A model generated the notes under the pieces. The model was not told the origin of the DNA. It worked only from the letters and a program-made list of their open reading frames with translations, and searched no databases. Position numbers and translations under genes: made by a program. A stretch of DNA of 53,280 nt, from positions 1 to 53,280 of the forward strand of contig CAJUEW010000023.1 in assembly GCA_910585465.1 (NCBI GenBank), in the 5' to 3' direction. This DNA is from an uncultured Lachnospiraceae bacterium (GTDB lineage Bacteria; Bacillota; Clostridia; Lachnospirales; Lachnospiraceae). This document shows, piece by piece, positions 7,925 to 16,548 of the stretch; positions within the stretch are counted from its first letter, which is position 1; each line of letters starts with the position of its first letter.

Positions 7925-8494
7925 ATGGAAATTAAACGGCTGAAAGAAGTAGTAGAGCAGATATCAGTATCAGAAGAGGCAAAGCAGAGGATCTTGAGGA
8001 TAGACAAAAAACGGGAGGAAGCGGCTGCAAAGCGCAGGTGCGTCAGAAGGGGATTGTCTGTTGCCTGCGCGGTCTTTCTGCTTGCTGTGTGCGTGTCTGT
8101 GAGCCTTGCAACGAGGAATACTCCCCAATGGGGGATTATTGCTTATGCTCAGGGGGCAGAGTGGGTGCGCCTGAAACCGGGAGAACGGGTGCTGCTGCAT
8201 AGAATGGAAGCGAATGACACCTATGAACTGGGACTGGAATTGCCGGATAATTATTATTATGAGAAACAGGGAGTTACCCTCGGTCTGGATTATATTTATT
8301 CAAAAGGAAAGACCATTTACTGGCATACGGATAACGGGGAGCTCTCAAAAGGTTTTCCGGATGTAATGACTACTTCTATGTATATTACCATTCTGGATGA
8401 GAACTGGGAAGAGACGGACAAGATTATTCTGGAAATGACGAAGGAGTATGACAGATGTTATATAGAGTTAAAAGAGGAGGAACAGGAGGATTAA
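7925..8494 (+). CDS. Putative membrane anti-sigma factor
   Basis: A 189-residue protein with a cytoplasmic N-terminus (about 40 residues, basic around RRCVRRG), one transmembrane helix at about 44-62, and a 125-residue extracytoplasmic domain. Its start lies 2 bp after the sigma gene stop, so translation is coupled. Position and topology fit an anti-sigma factor that holds the preceding ECF sigma at the membrane. It has no recognisable zinc-binding anti-sigma motif. Role inferred from context. Confidence 0.72.
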   Translation: MEIKRLKEVVEQISVSEEAKQRILRIDKKREEAAAKRRCVRRGLSVACAVFLLAVCVSVSLATRNTPQWGIIAYAQGAEWVRLKPGERVLLHRMEANDTYELGLELPDNYYYEKQGVTLGLDYIYSKGKTIYWHTDNGELSKGFPDVMTTSMYITILDENWEETDKIILEMTKEYDRCYIELKEEEQED

Positions 8495-8498
8495 GTCT

Positions 8499-9722
8499 AT
8501 GTTTTCAATCTGTACCGCAGTGCGCAGTCTGAAGCGCTGCAGATATAAAAGTATTCTCAGTATGTTTATCTGTGCGCTTGCCACATTTTTAATGAATCTT
8601 TATGTGGCCAATATACAGGACAGCGAGAGGATGCTTCAGAAGCTTCCGGAAGCCATGGAGGTGTCAGCAAAAATCAGCAATCTGGACGGAAGTCTGGATC
8701 AGGGGCTTAAAATTAAGGAGGAGCTGGTGAATCAGCTTCTGGAATCGGAATATATGAAAGCTCCGGTTATAACGGTTCAGCTTATGACCGGATTCGGTCA
8801 GTTTAAAGAAGAGGACTGGGTGGAAAATCTGACAATGTATGCCAGGGGCTCCAATGATATAAGGGGAATAAACGGTCTGAATCCGGAGGACATAAAGCTG
8901 GCGGAAGGAACGACTCTGGATTTTCTTATGTCAGATCGTCGGGAATGCATGGTGAGTGAGATGATTCTTGAGGATAAGGGTCTGCAGGTGGGAGATACCG
9001 TTACACTGACAATTTATTATTACCGGTTTGGGGATTATCACGAAATATTTATAGAGCCCCTGGATGTGTGCGAGTATTATATTGCAGGTTCCATGAATGT
9101 CAGCGGAGATACAGATGATTCTTCCGGCAAGGACATGCTTCTGCCGCTGAAGGCAGTACAGGACAGCTTTGCCCGGGCAGGACTTCCGTTCTATGCGGAT
9201 TCCTGTCAGTTTGAGGTGGAAAACCCGTTGGAGCTGAATGCGTTTAAGGAGCAGATGCATAATTTTGGCCTGCTTTCGGTATCTCCGTCTTCGGATTTTT
9301 ATTTTGATGGGAATGCGCTGACTGTGAGGGACGAGACTTTTATTAAGATAGCTGAGAGAATAGAGGAAAGCCTGACGCTGCTTCGGGGATTTTTTCCATG
9401 CATTTTGATAATTGTCGTTGCCGTAGGTTACCTGACCGCCCATCTGTTTGTCCAGAGCCGCAGACCGGAGTATGCGCTGATGCGCTCCCTTGGAGTGGGA
9501 AAAGGAAGAAGCTTTTATATCTTTTTTCTTGAATATCTGATTCTGGCGCTTTTTGGCTGTGCGTTTGGAAGTCTGTGCGCAGCGCCTCTGGCAGCCGGCG
9601 GCTGGAAAACATTTTCAGGTGTGGCTGTATTATTCGCCTGCTGCTATCTTTTGGGAATGTCGGCCGCTCTGCTGGCCATGGGCCGTCTGAGTGTGATGGC
9701 AGTACTGACGAAAAATGATTAA
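8499..9722 (+). CDS. ABC transporter permease, FtsX/MacB-like
   Basis: A 407-residue permease with one N-terminal helix (about 18-36), a ~250-residue extracytoplasmic domain, and three C-terminal helices (about 295-400). This is the topology of FtsX/MacB-type permeases. The segment MRSLGVGKGRSFYIFF after the second helix is the usual coupling-helix region. It lies in the sigma/anti-sigma operon, 4 bp after the anti-sigma gene, and its stop abuts the Shine-Dalgarno of the ATPase gene. Together with the second permease (10415-12259) it probably forms a heteromeric exporter or envelope mechanotransducer. Confidence 0.85.
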   Translation: MFSICTAVRSLKRCRYKSILSMFICALATFLMNLYVANIQDSERMLQKLPEAMEVSAKISNLDGSLDQGLKIKEELVNQLLESEYMKAPVITVQLMTGFGQFKEEDWVENLTMYARGSNDIRGINGLNPEDIKLAEGTTLDFLMSDRRECMVSEMILEDKGLQVGDTVTLTIYYYRFGDYHEIFIEPLDVCEYYIAGSMNVSGDTDDSSGKDMLLPLKAVQDSFARAGLPFYADSCQFEVENPLELNAFKEQMHNFGLLSVSPSSDFYFDGNALTVRDETFIKIAERIEESLTLLRGFFPCILIIVVAVGYLTAHLFVQSRRPEYALMRSLGVGKGRSFYIFFLEYLILALFGCAFGSLCAAPLAAGGWKTFSGVAVLFACCYLLGMSAALLAMGRLSVMAVLTKND

Positions 9723-9735
9723 GGAGGAAACAGGG

Positions 9736-10410
9736 ATGGAGATTTTAAAGGCGGAGCAGGTAAGCTATTCTTATCGTACTAAATATCAGACGATCCAGGC
9801 TGTAAGAGGAGTCACCTGTTCTTTTGAGACCGGAAAGCTGTATGCGATTATCGGGGAATCAGGAAGCGGAAAAAGCACTTTTCTGTCTTTAATGGCAGGG
9901 CTGGATCTTCCGACAGAGGGTAAAATTTATGTGGAAGGAGAAGATTTGGCGAAGAAGAACAGGGATTATTACAGACGGGATACGGCATCGGTTGTTTATC
10001 AGGCGTTCCATCTGTTTCCTCTTCTGACTGCCAGAGAAAATGTAATGTATCCCATGGAACTCAAGGGGATATCCAGACGGCAGGCAGCAAAGAGGGCGGA
10101 TGAGCTTTTGAAAGATGTGGGGCTGCCGGAGAAAATACGCAGGCAGTTTCCCCAGATGATGAGCGGAGGAGAGCAGCAGCGTGTATCGATTGCCCGTGCG
10201 CTGGCATCCGGAGGAAAAATTCTTCTGGCAGATGAGCCTACGGGAAATCTGGATTCAGCCAATGAGCAGAACATTGTGGAGCTTTTGCGGGAAGCCGCTC
10301 ATAAGAAGGGATATGCGGTTATTGTGATTACGCACAACCCAAAGGTGGCAGAGCAGGCAGATGCCATATACCGGATGCAGGACGGAAAACTGACGATAGA
10401 GAGAGGGTGA
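9736..10410 (+). CDS. ABC transporter ATP-binding protein, LolD/MacB-like
   Basis: A 224-residue ATPase with Walker A GESGSGKST (residues 40-48), a Q-loop around VVYQAFHLFP, the signature MSGGEQQRVSIARAL, Walker B LLADEPTGNLDS and the switch histidine in VIVITHNP. I choose ATG 9736 behind AAGGAGG (9721-9727). The upstream ATG at 9715 overlaps the permease and lacks a ribosome site. It powers the two flanking FtsX-like permeases. Confidence 0.93.
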   Translation: MEILKAEQVSYSYRTKYQTIQAVRGVTCSFETGKLYAIIGESGSGKSTFLSLMAGLDLPTEGKIYVEGEDLAKKNRDYYRRDTASVVYQAFHLFPLLTARENVMYPMELKGISRRQAAKRADELLKDVGLPEKIRRQFPQMMSGGEQQRVSIARALASGGKILLADEPTGNLDSANEQNIVELLREAAHKKGYAVIVITHNPKVAEQADAIYRMQDGKLTIERG

Positions 10411-10414
10411 GCTT

Positions 10415-12259
10415 ATGACAGTGATCAGAAACAGTATGAGGCAGCTAAGGCGCACACCCCTTCGGGCATGTCTGTTTATCCTTCTGCTGATGTTTGCGTC
10501 GCTTCTTGTGTCTCTGGGCGGCAGTCTGAGCCTTCTGACGGACTCCAATATACAGAGGCTTGAGAAGGTGTTTATGACAATCGGGACCGTGGAGCAGACT
10601 CCTTCCGCAGTAGTCCGCAGACGGATCTGGGATGCGGAGATTAAAGATTATAAATTTCGGGATCGAAAGGAATACGGGAAAAGCATTCCTCTGTCTGTGC
10701 TGAATATAGAGGGTGCAGAGTATCTGTCAGGGCCGGAGCGCAGACCATATTTCTTATCCTACGATCCTTCTTATGAAATAGCGCAGGAGGCGACGGGATT
10801 TACCTGTATTACAATCCTGGAGGCGGAACCCTATGAGGACTGTGTACCGTCGGGGCCTGTAAAGATGAAGATAAATCGGATATTATACAGCTACTATCCG
10901 ATTTACAATATGATTGATTTCTATTTTTGCGATCACAACAATCCGGAACCGGAGATGCTGTATGCGGGGGAATCCTATGTGATGTATCTGATGGGCGGGC
11001 TTCCTCATGGATGGCGGCGGGGGGAACTAGAGCACTATGAATGGGTGCCGGCCGGCACAGTTAGTTCCAGTCAGGCAGATTTAACCGGAGAGACCGTTCC
11101 CAATACCCTTTCTAACCTGTATTATGAAGAAGTGACGGATGGCTTTTACGAAACAGAGCATGGGAAAGCATGGCTGGAGCTGGTAAAGATCGTGGACTGG
11201 CATTATCATTCTGTTCCGGTCACTCCGGTCACTGATTTGAATCTTCTGATGTCCTTTTACAACGGGGATGCCTATGTGATAGAAGGAAGGGAGTTTGAAC
11301 AGGCGGATTATGAGGAGGGCAGAAAGGTGTGCATGGTCTCCCGGTACTTTGCCAGAAACAATGACCTGAAGATAGGCGGCAGGCTTCCTTTGTCAATGGT
11401 TCTTGCCAGCTATCAGAGCTCCTCCGCTGTGGATGTTGACTATATGTTTTCTCCTGATTATGGCCTGCTGAATGCAGAAGGTAAGGCATATGAGCCTTTC
11501 GAGGAGGAGGCTTACACAATCATTGGGATCTATGATTGCTCTCCGGGCTCCTCCGAAACAAGTGATTACGCACTGGGAGAAAATGAGGTTCTGATTCCCG
11601 CAGGGGCGGTTGAAGGCAGCTATGAACAGAATATTGCGGCATATGGCCCTGTGAAAGCGTCGAATACCTCTTTTCGGATACCAAACGGAACCATTGAAAA
11701 ATATCAGGAGCTGTGGGAGGAACAGGGGGTGGAGGGACTGGAAATCCAGTTCTATGATAAAGGGTATACGCAGTTAAAGGAAAATATAAACAGTATCCGG
11801 CGGATATCCATTGTGCTCCTTCTGGCGGGAATGGTAATGGCTGTCCTGGTGCTGGTTTTCTTCTGTCACCTGTTTATCACAAAACAGGGAAAACGTACTG
11901 CCATCGAGCGTTCCATCGGCATGAGCAAAAGGCAGTGCATTGTTTCCCTGCTGACCGGAATTTTACTCCTTGCGGCAGCGGGCAGCCTTGCGGGAAGTGC
12001 GGCGGGCTGCCGCTTGACGGGAGAAGTGGTAAGCCGTATGGAGGCAGGGGGGCATTACGATACAAGATACAGTAATGGCATCATGAGTGTGGAAGGGAAT
12101 CATGAAGAAACGATTGTGCTGGATGCTTCCGCCGACAAAGTGGTTACGGCAGCCTCCGGAGGAGGACTTTTTATTATGGCATTTCTGATTTCTTTTGGAA
12201 TGACTATAGGGAATCTGAAAAAGGAGCCTCTGAAATTGTTGGAAAGAAGAGAAGAATAG
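10415..12259 (+). CDS. ABC transporter permease, FtsX-like, large
   Basis: A 614-residue permease with an N-terminal helix at about 17-38, a very long extracytoplasmic domain (about 40-460), and three C-terminal helices (about 463-487, 508-530 and 583-603). RTAIERSIGMSKRQCIVSLL is the typical coupling segment. It starts 4 bp after the ATPase stop and closes the operon before a strong terminator. The two permeases differ in extracellular domain, which suggests a heterodimer. The substrate is unknown; antimicrobial peptide or lipoprotein export is the usual role of the family. Confidence 0.85.
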   Translation: MTVIRNSMRQLRRTPLRACLFILLLMFASLLVSLGGSLSLLTDSNIQRLEKVFMTIGTVEQTPSAVVRRRIWDAEIKDYKFRDRKEYGKSIPLSVLNIEGAEYLSGPERRPYFLSYDPSYEIAQEATGFTCITILEAEPYEDCVPSGPVKMKINRILYSYYPIYNMIDFYFCDHNNPEPEMLYAGESYVMYLMGGLPHGWRRGELEHYEWVPAGTVSSSQADLTGETVPNTLSNLYYEEVTDGFYETEHGKAWLELVKIVDWHYHSVPVTPVTDLNLLMSFYNGDAYVIEGREFEQADYEEGRKVCMVSRYFARNNDLKIGGRLPLSMVLASYQSSSAVDVDYMFSPDYGLLNAEGKAYEPFEEEAYTIIGIYDCSPGSSETSDYALGENEVLIPAGAVEGSYEQNIAAYGPVKASNTSFRIPNGTIEKYQELWEEQGVEGLEIQFYDKGYTQLKENINSIRRISIVLLLAGMVMAVLVLVFFCHLFITKQGKRTAIERSIGMSKRQCIVSLLTGILLLAAAGSLAGSAAGCRLTGEVVSRMEAGGHYDTRYSNGIMSVEGNHEETIVLDASADKVVTAASGGGLFIMAFLISFGMTIGNLKKEPLKLLERREE

Positions 12260-12272
12260 GGTTGGATAAAAA

Positions 12273-12312
12273 TTCCCGCTGCCTTTTATTTTGAGAGGAC
12301 AGCGGGATTTTT
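12273..12312 (+). terminator. Intrinsic terminator after ABC exporter operon
   Basis: The stem AATTCCCGCTG(CC) / (GG)ACAGCGGGATT is followed by a run of seven Ts, 14 bp after the last permease stop. Confidence 0.85.
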
Positions 12313-12440
12313 TGATAAAAAATCTCATATGCAATTTTTCTTTCTCTTTCTACGTCTAATACATGTAAAGCGAAGTATTCTATAAAGCATATGCTGCCGG
12401 CCGGGCATATGCAAAAGGACACAGAAAGGAGAGAGACCAG

Positions 12441-12950
12441 GTGGAATTTCTTGTGAAAAAAGCACAGAGAGGTGATGCCGAGGCTTTCATAGCATTGATG
12501 GAGGAAAATAAGCAGGGCATGTATAAAGTAGCCAAAGGATTTTTGAGGAATGAGGAGGATGTGGCGGATGTTATGCAGGAGACGGTTCTGGATTGCTATG
12601 AGAAGATTGGAACACTGAAGCAGAGTGCGTATTTTAAAACATGGATGATACGGATCTTGATGAATAACTGTAAAGATATGATTCGTAAGAAAAAAGGTGA
12701 TGTGTCTATAGAGACTATACCTGAGGCTGCAGACGGGACAGTATATGAACAGCCGGAAAATTTTCAGGAAATGATAGAACCTCTCAGGGAGAGGGACAGA
12801 AGTATCTTTACCTTGTATTATTTATATGGGCTTAAAGTAAAGGAAATAGCCGCATGTATGCATATGAACGAGAATACGGTGGCTTCCCGCCTGAAACGGG
12901 GACGGAAAACCCTTCGGGCGGAGATTCAGTCAGGCGGCAGAAGGGGGTAG
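12441..12950 (+). CDS. ECF-type RNA polymerase sigma factor
   Basis: A 169-residue sigma-70 family factor with a GTG start at 12441 behind AAAGGAGAGAG. Region 2 holds NEEDVADVMQETVLDCYE and FKTWMIRILMNNCKDM. Region 4 holds RDRSIFTLYYLYGLKVKEIA and the helix-turn-helix NTVASRLKRGRKTL. It is followed 6 bp later by a large single-pass membrane protein that is likely its anti-sigma. It is distinct from the sigma at 7461, and the two modules are separated by a terminator. Confidence 0.9.
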   Translation: MEFLVKKAQRGDAEAFIALMEENKQGMYKVAKGFLRNEEDVADVMQETVLDCYEKIGTLKQSAYFKTWMIRILMNNCKDMIRKKKGDVSIETIPEAADGTVYEQPENFQEMIEPLRERDRSIFTLYYLYGLKVKEIAACMHMNENTVASRLKRGRKTLRAEIQSGGRRG

Positions 12951-12956
12951 CTGTAT

Positions 12957-14345
12957 ATGGAAAACAGAATAGAAGAGAAGCTTCCGCAGATAGTAGAGGA
13001 TAGGCTGCAGGAGGCATATGGTATGATACGAAAGGGCGAAGTGAAGCAGATGAAAAAGAAAAGGTATCTTTATAAATGGGCCGGCACGGCGGCAGTATGC
13101 GCTGTGATTATTACCGCCTCGGCGGGAGTTTTGGCGGCAGCGGCTTATTTTCAGAAGGAGGCGCATCAGGAAGCGGATCGGATTACTTATGAATTTCATA
13201 TTAACTATGATCTGGTTCCCGGGGAATATCAGGTGGAACCAGGATATCTGCCGGAGGGATATCAGGATCAGGGGGGAGGAAAGTATTATGGGGAGGATGG
13301 ACTTGGAATTACGGTTATGCCGATCTATACAACTACAGAGCTTGATAAGACAGACGGCAAGATTGACATAGCTAATATTGAGCATGTGGAGCATACGACA
13401 CTAAGCGGTATGGAAGCGGATATTATTACCTTCCAGGAGGCAAAGAAATATCAGACGCCGACCTATATTTTTCTGTTTAATGAGGCAGAGGGCTATGTAC
13501 TGGAGATCGTAGGACAATATACAGTTGGAACGGAAGAGCTTCTGAAGTTTGCGGACAATCTGACGGTAAAGCGTACCGGGGACGGCGCTTATGAGACAGA
13601 AGAGGAACGTCTTAAAAGAGAACAGGAGAAGGCATCGGCCGAGGAGCAGGCACTGAAAGGACAAAAGACCAGGGATGCACTGCAGGAAGCAGGAATTCCG
13701 GAGGACAAAATATATAATATCGGAGAAGAGCTGAAAGCCTATGACGAAAGCCTTGGATATACCGTGATGAAGGCAGAATTTCTTGAAGGAATTGCCGGAT
13801 TTAACCAGAAAGACTTCTTTGATTTTTCCAGATTTGACGGCTGGCTGAATGAGGATGGAACCTTAAAGCCATATACAAGACTCCACTATGATGAGAATAT
13901 GGAGCTTTTAGGGGAAGAGCGGACAGATCAGGAAGTTCTCCGGGTGGATATGAAGGTACACTGCTACAACAGCAGTATATTTGAAGAAGTGCCTCTGGAT
14001 TTTAGCTTACAGTATGTGGAGAAGAGAGCAGACGGTTCGTGCACATGGGCGTTGGATGAGTACGCATCTGTGCCGGAGGAAAATTACAGTCTCCAGATAG
14101 ACAACAGCGCAGTTTATCTGAATGGATCCGTCCACACGGAAGGTGAAGATCGGAAGGCTTACTTTTTCCGGCAGATGAAAGAAGGCGAAGAATTTTTCTA
14201 TACGCTGCTTTTTGTAGTGGATCAGGATCGGAAGGAGGATTTTTTGCTGCAGCCTGTCAGCGGAAATTACAGCTTAAACCAGATTGAAGACGAAACGGTA
14301 TCCCAGATACGCGATCAATTAGATGGGTATATCCGGCTGAAATAA
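12957..14345 (+). CDS. Putative anti-sigma factor with large extracytoplasmic domains
   Basis: A 462-residue single-pass membrane protein: about 40 cytoplasmic residues, one helix at about 41-63, then a ~400-residue outer region. Residues 80-205 contain PGYLPEGYQDQGGGKYY and resemble DUF4367-type domains common in clostridial anti-sigma proteins. Residues 218-240 are Glu/Lys-rich and probably helical. The C-terminal domain (about 245-460) resembles DUF5643-like outer domains, though I am unsure of that. Its position 6 bp after the ECF sigma gene supports an anti-sigma role sensing the cell surface. Confidence 0.75.
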   Translation: MENRIEEKLPQIVEDRLQEAYGMIRKGEVKQMKKKRYLYKWAGTAAVCAVIITASAGVLAAAAYFQKEAHQEADRITYEFHINYDLVPGEYQVEPGYLPEGYQDQGGGKYYGEDGLGITVMPIYTTTELDKTDGKIDIANIEHVEHTTLSGMEADIITFQEAKKYQTPTYIFLFNEAEGYVLEIVGQYTVGTEELLKFADNLTVKRTGDGAYETEEERLKREQEKASAEEQALKGQKTRDALQEAGIPEDKIYNIGEELKAYDESLGYTVMKAEFLEGIAGFNQKDFFDFSRFDGWLNEDGTLKPYTRLHYDENMELLGEERTDQEVLRVDMKVHCYNSSIFEEVPLDFSLQYVEKRADGSCTWALDEYASVPEENYSLQIDNSAVYLNGSVHTEGEDRKAYFFRQMKEGEEFFYTLLFVVDQDRKEDFLLQPVSGNYSLNQIEDETVSQIRDQLDGYIRLK

Positions 14346-14398
14346 GGTCTGATAAGAGAACAGGATATCGTGTATAATATCTCAGGAAATTAATGGAA

Positions 14399-14427
14399 CG
14401 GGGGATTCGCAGGCGGATTCCCCATTT
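14399..14427 (+). terminator. Probable terminator after second sigma operon
   Basis: The inverted repeat GGGGATTCGC / GCGGATTCCCC is 55 bp after the anti-sigma stop. Its T tract is short, so it may be weak. Confidence 0.5.
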
Positions 14428-14514
14428 GCATGCTAAACATTAGTTAAAATATACAAAAACTCTCCGCTTCATTATAGTTAAATGTTCTAAAAATTTCTTT
14501 AAAATAAAATTCCA

Positions 14515-14544
14515 CTTACAAAAATTCAGAAAATTTGATATAAT
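14515..14544 (+). promoter_or_regulatory. Probable sigma-A promoter of carD-like gene
   Basis: A perfect TATAAT at 14539-14544 with a preceding CTTACA (14515-14520, 18-bp spacer, 4/6 match) lies in a very AT-rich stretch. The predicted transcript starts near 14551 and must cross the hairpin at 14601-14643 before reaching the gene. Confidence 0.55.
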
Positions 14545-14600
14545 AAACATATATTACAGATAAATATTTAAAAGTATATGGTTTTATAGTAAAAAGCACA

Positions 14601-14643
14601 AAAGAACTGACACTTATTTTATCAAGGTGTCAGGTTCTTTTTT
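14601..14643 (+). terminator. Terminator-like hairpin in carD leader
   Basis: AAAGAACTGACAC and GTGTCAGGTTCTTTTTT form a nearly perfect stem with a T run. It stands between the promoter and the Shine-Dalgarno of the carD-like gene rather than behind a gene, so it may act as an attenuator. A dispersed repeat is the other possibility. Confidence 0.65.
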
Positions 14644-14677
14644 GTCGAAGGATGTTATTCTGGAAGGAGGAACTGCT

Positions 14678-15181
14678 ATGTTTGAAAAGGGTGAATATAT
14701 TATGTATGGAAGAAACGGGGTGTGCAGAATCGAAGATATTACACATCTGAATATTGCCGGAATAGACGAAAAGAAACTATACTATGTGCTGGTGCCCCTG
14801 AATACAAAGGGGAGCAGGATCTATTTTCCGGTGGAGAAAAAGAATGCAAACGCCAGAAGGCTGATTACGGAACGTGAGGCAAAAACTCTTCTGGATGAAA
14901 TCTGTGAGATTCCGGAGGTCTGGGTCAGCAGTGAAAAGCTGCGGGAGGAGTGCTACAAACAGGCGCTGAACTCCTGTGACTACCGGCAGTGGGTTGCCGT
15001 TATTAAGACCTTGTATTTAAGGAAACAGGAGCGTCTGTCTCAGGGAAAAAAGGTGTCTGCAATGGACGAACGATATCTGAAGCTGGCAGAAGAGGCCCTC
15101 TACGGAGAACTGGCATTTGTACTGAACCGGGAGAGGACGGAGATGGAACCGTTCATTGCAGAATACATTGGGAAAATTTAA
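14678..15181 (+). CDS. CarD/CdnL-family transcription regulator
   Basis: A 167-residue protein starting at ATG 14678 behind GGAAGGAGG. Residues 1-60 form the RNA-polymerase-interacting CarD/TRCF tudor-like domain, with KGEYIMYGRNGVCRIEDI, YYVLVPL and a following strand pair. The rest is helical (residues 75-165) and resembles the CarD C-terminal DNA-binding region. CarD-type proteins bind the RNA polymerase beta lobe and modulate open-complex stability, often at rRNA promoters. Its stop overlaps the stop of murF on the opposite strand by 3 bp, so the two units converge with no room for a shared terminator. Confidence 0.87.
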   Translation: MFEKGEYIMYGRNGVCRIEDITHLNIAGIDEKKLYYVLVPLNTKGSRIYFPVEKKNANARRLITEREAKTLLDEICEIPEVWVSSEKLREECYKQALNSCDYRQWVAVIKTLYLRKQERLSQGKKVSAMDERYLKLAEEALYGELAFVLNRERTEMEPFIAEYIGKI

Positions 15182-16533
15182 GATGACAGAGCTCTGACAA
15201 TCTGCTCAAAGTCCATATAATGGGAAGCCTTGATCAGAATCGAATCGCCGTCCCTTAAAAGTTCGCCGGATTTTGCAAGAAAGCTGTGCAGATCTGCAAA
15301 ATGCAGGCATCTGGACTGAGGAGCCGATTTTATGGCTGCCCGATGGGTCTCTTCGCTGAGCGTTCCGATGGTGATGACCATATCAATATGGAGTTCCTTG
15401 AGATGTTCTCCCACGGAAGCATGCATTTCTTTCTCTTCTGTTCCCAGCTCGCCCATATCGCCCAGAATGGCAATCTTACGGGTTGCGGCAAAATCCAGTA
15501 CATCCAGCATGGCGCACATGGATACGGGATTTGCATTATAACAGTCATCTAATAATGTATAGTGCTCTGTATGAACGATATTGCTGCGTCCGCCCAGGGG
15601 TTTTAGGGCCTCAATTCCTGCTTTGATCTGTTCCGGAGAAAGCTCCAGGGAAAGCCCAACGCAGACGCCTGCCATGGCATTGTAAACCATATGCGTACCA
15701 GGAAGAGGAATTGTGACCTCTATACTCTGGCCTTGTGCGTGTATCCGGCACCGGATGCCATTGAGGCCCAGATTTTCAATCTGATCCGCATAAACCTGGC
15801 TGGAGGATTCTAACCCGAAGGCTACGGCTCTGTCTTTTAATGTAATCAGTTTGTCGTCATCTCCGTTGATAAAGATCCGGGCATTTTCAGCCGCATAATC
15901 AAGCATCTCTGTCTTGGCCTTTAAAATACCGTCCCGGGAACCTAAAAATTCCAGGTGAGCGACTCCTATATTTGTAAAAATACAGTGAGTAGGGCGAGCC
16001 ATCCTGCTTAAACGGCGCATTTCTCCGAAATGGTTCATACCCATTTCCAGAACCGCCGCTTCATGGCAGGTATCAATCATAAAGAGAGTCAGAGGAAGGC
16101 CGATTTCATTATTGTAATTTCCGGGAGTTTTCAGGACGCTGTATTTCTGGCTTAATACAGAGGCAATCATTTCCTTGGTGCTGGTCTTGCCCACGCTTCC
16201 GGTGATTCCGATAACCGGGATGTCCAGTGTCCGGCGATAGCATTCAGCTCCGTCCTTCAATGCCTGAAGAGTATTCTCCACAAAAATATACGGCCCGGAG
16301 GGGTTGGCAAGCTTCTGCTGGCTGACTGCGCAGAGAGCGCCGCCGGCATAGACATCCGGGATAAACTTATGTCCGTCCACCCGTTCTCCGACAGTTGCTA
16401 TAAAAAGTGTATCCTTTTCTATTCTGCGGCTGTCAATGGTGACGCTGTGTATTTCTTTTTTCAATAGCCCTGCCGGTCCGTAATAAGTTCCCCCGCAGGC
16501 ATCTGCAAACTGTTTCAATGTGAAATGTTTCAT
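15178..16533 (-). CDS. murF: UDP-N-acetylmuramoyl-tripeptide--D-alanyl-D-alanine ligase
   Basis: MurF adds D-Ala-D-Ala to the UDP-MurNAc tripeptide in the cytoplasm, the last soluble step of peptidoglycan precursor synthesis. The 451-residue protein has the N-terminal Mur ligase domain (VTIDSRRIEKDTLFIA), the ATP-binding P-loop TGSVGKTS at 111-118, the central EMGMNHFGEM segment, and a C-terminal domain with LDDCYNANPVSM, the MurF hallmark. It follows ddl by 15 bp, so the ligase making the dipeptide and the ligase using it are co-transcribed. Confidence 0.96.
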   Translation of the reverse strand: MKHFTLKQFADACGGTYYGPAGLLKKEIHSVTIDSRRIEKDTLFIATVGERVDGHKFIPDVYAGGALCAVSQQKLANPSGPYIFVENTLQALKDGAECYRRTLDIPVIGITGSVGKTSTKEMIASVLSQKYSVLKTPGNYNNEIGLPLTLFMIDTCHEAAVLEMGMNHFGEMRRLSRMARPTHCIFTNIGVAHLEFLGSRDGILKAKTEMLDYAAENARIFINGDDDKLITLKDRAVAFGLESSSQVYADQIENLGLNGIRCRIHAQGQSIEVTIPLPGTHMVYNAMAGVCVGLSLELSPEQIKAGIEALKPLGGRSNIVHTEHYTLLDDCYNANPVSMCAMLDVLDFAATRKIAILGDMGELGTEEKEMHASVGEHLKELHIDMVITIGTLSEETHRAAIKSAPQSRCLHFADLHSFLAKSGELLRDGDSILIKASHYMDFEQIVRALSS

Positions 16534-16548
16534 AAAAAGGAAAGCCTC

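Noticed and set aside
8931..9443. A 170-codon minus-strand open frame
   Set aside because: Antisense to the FtsX-like permease with no recognisable domain.
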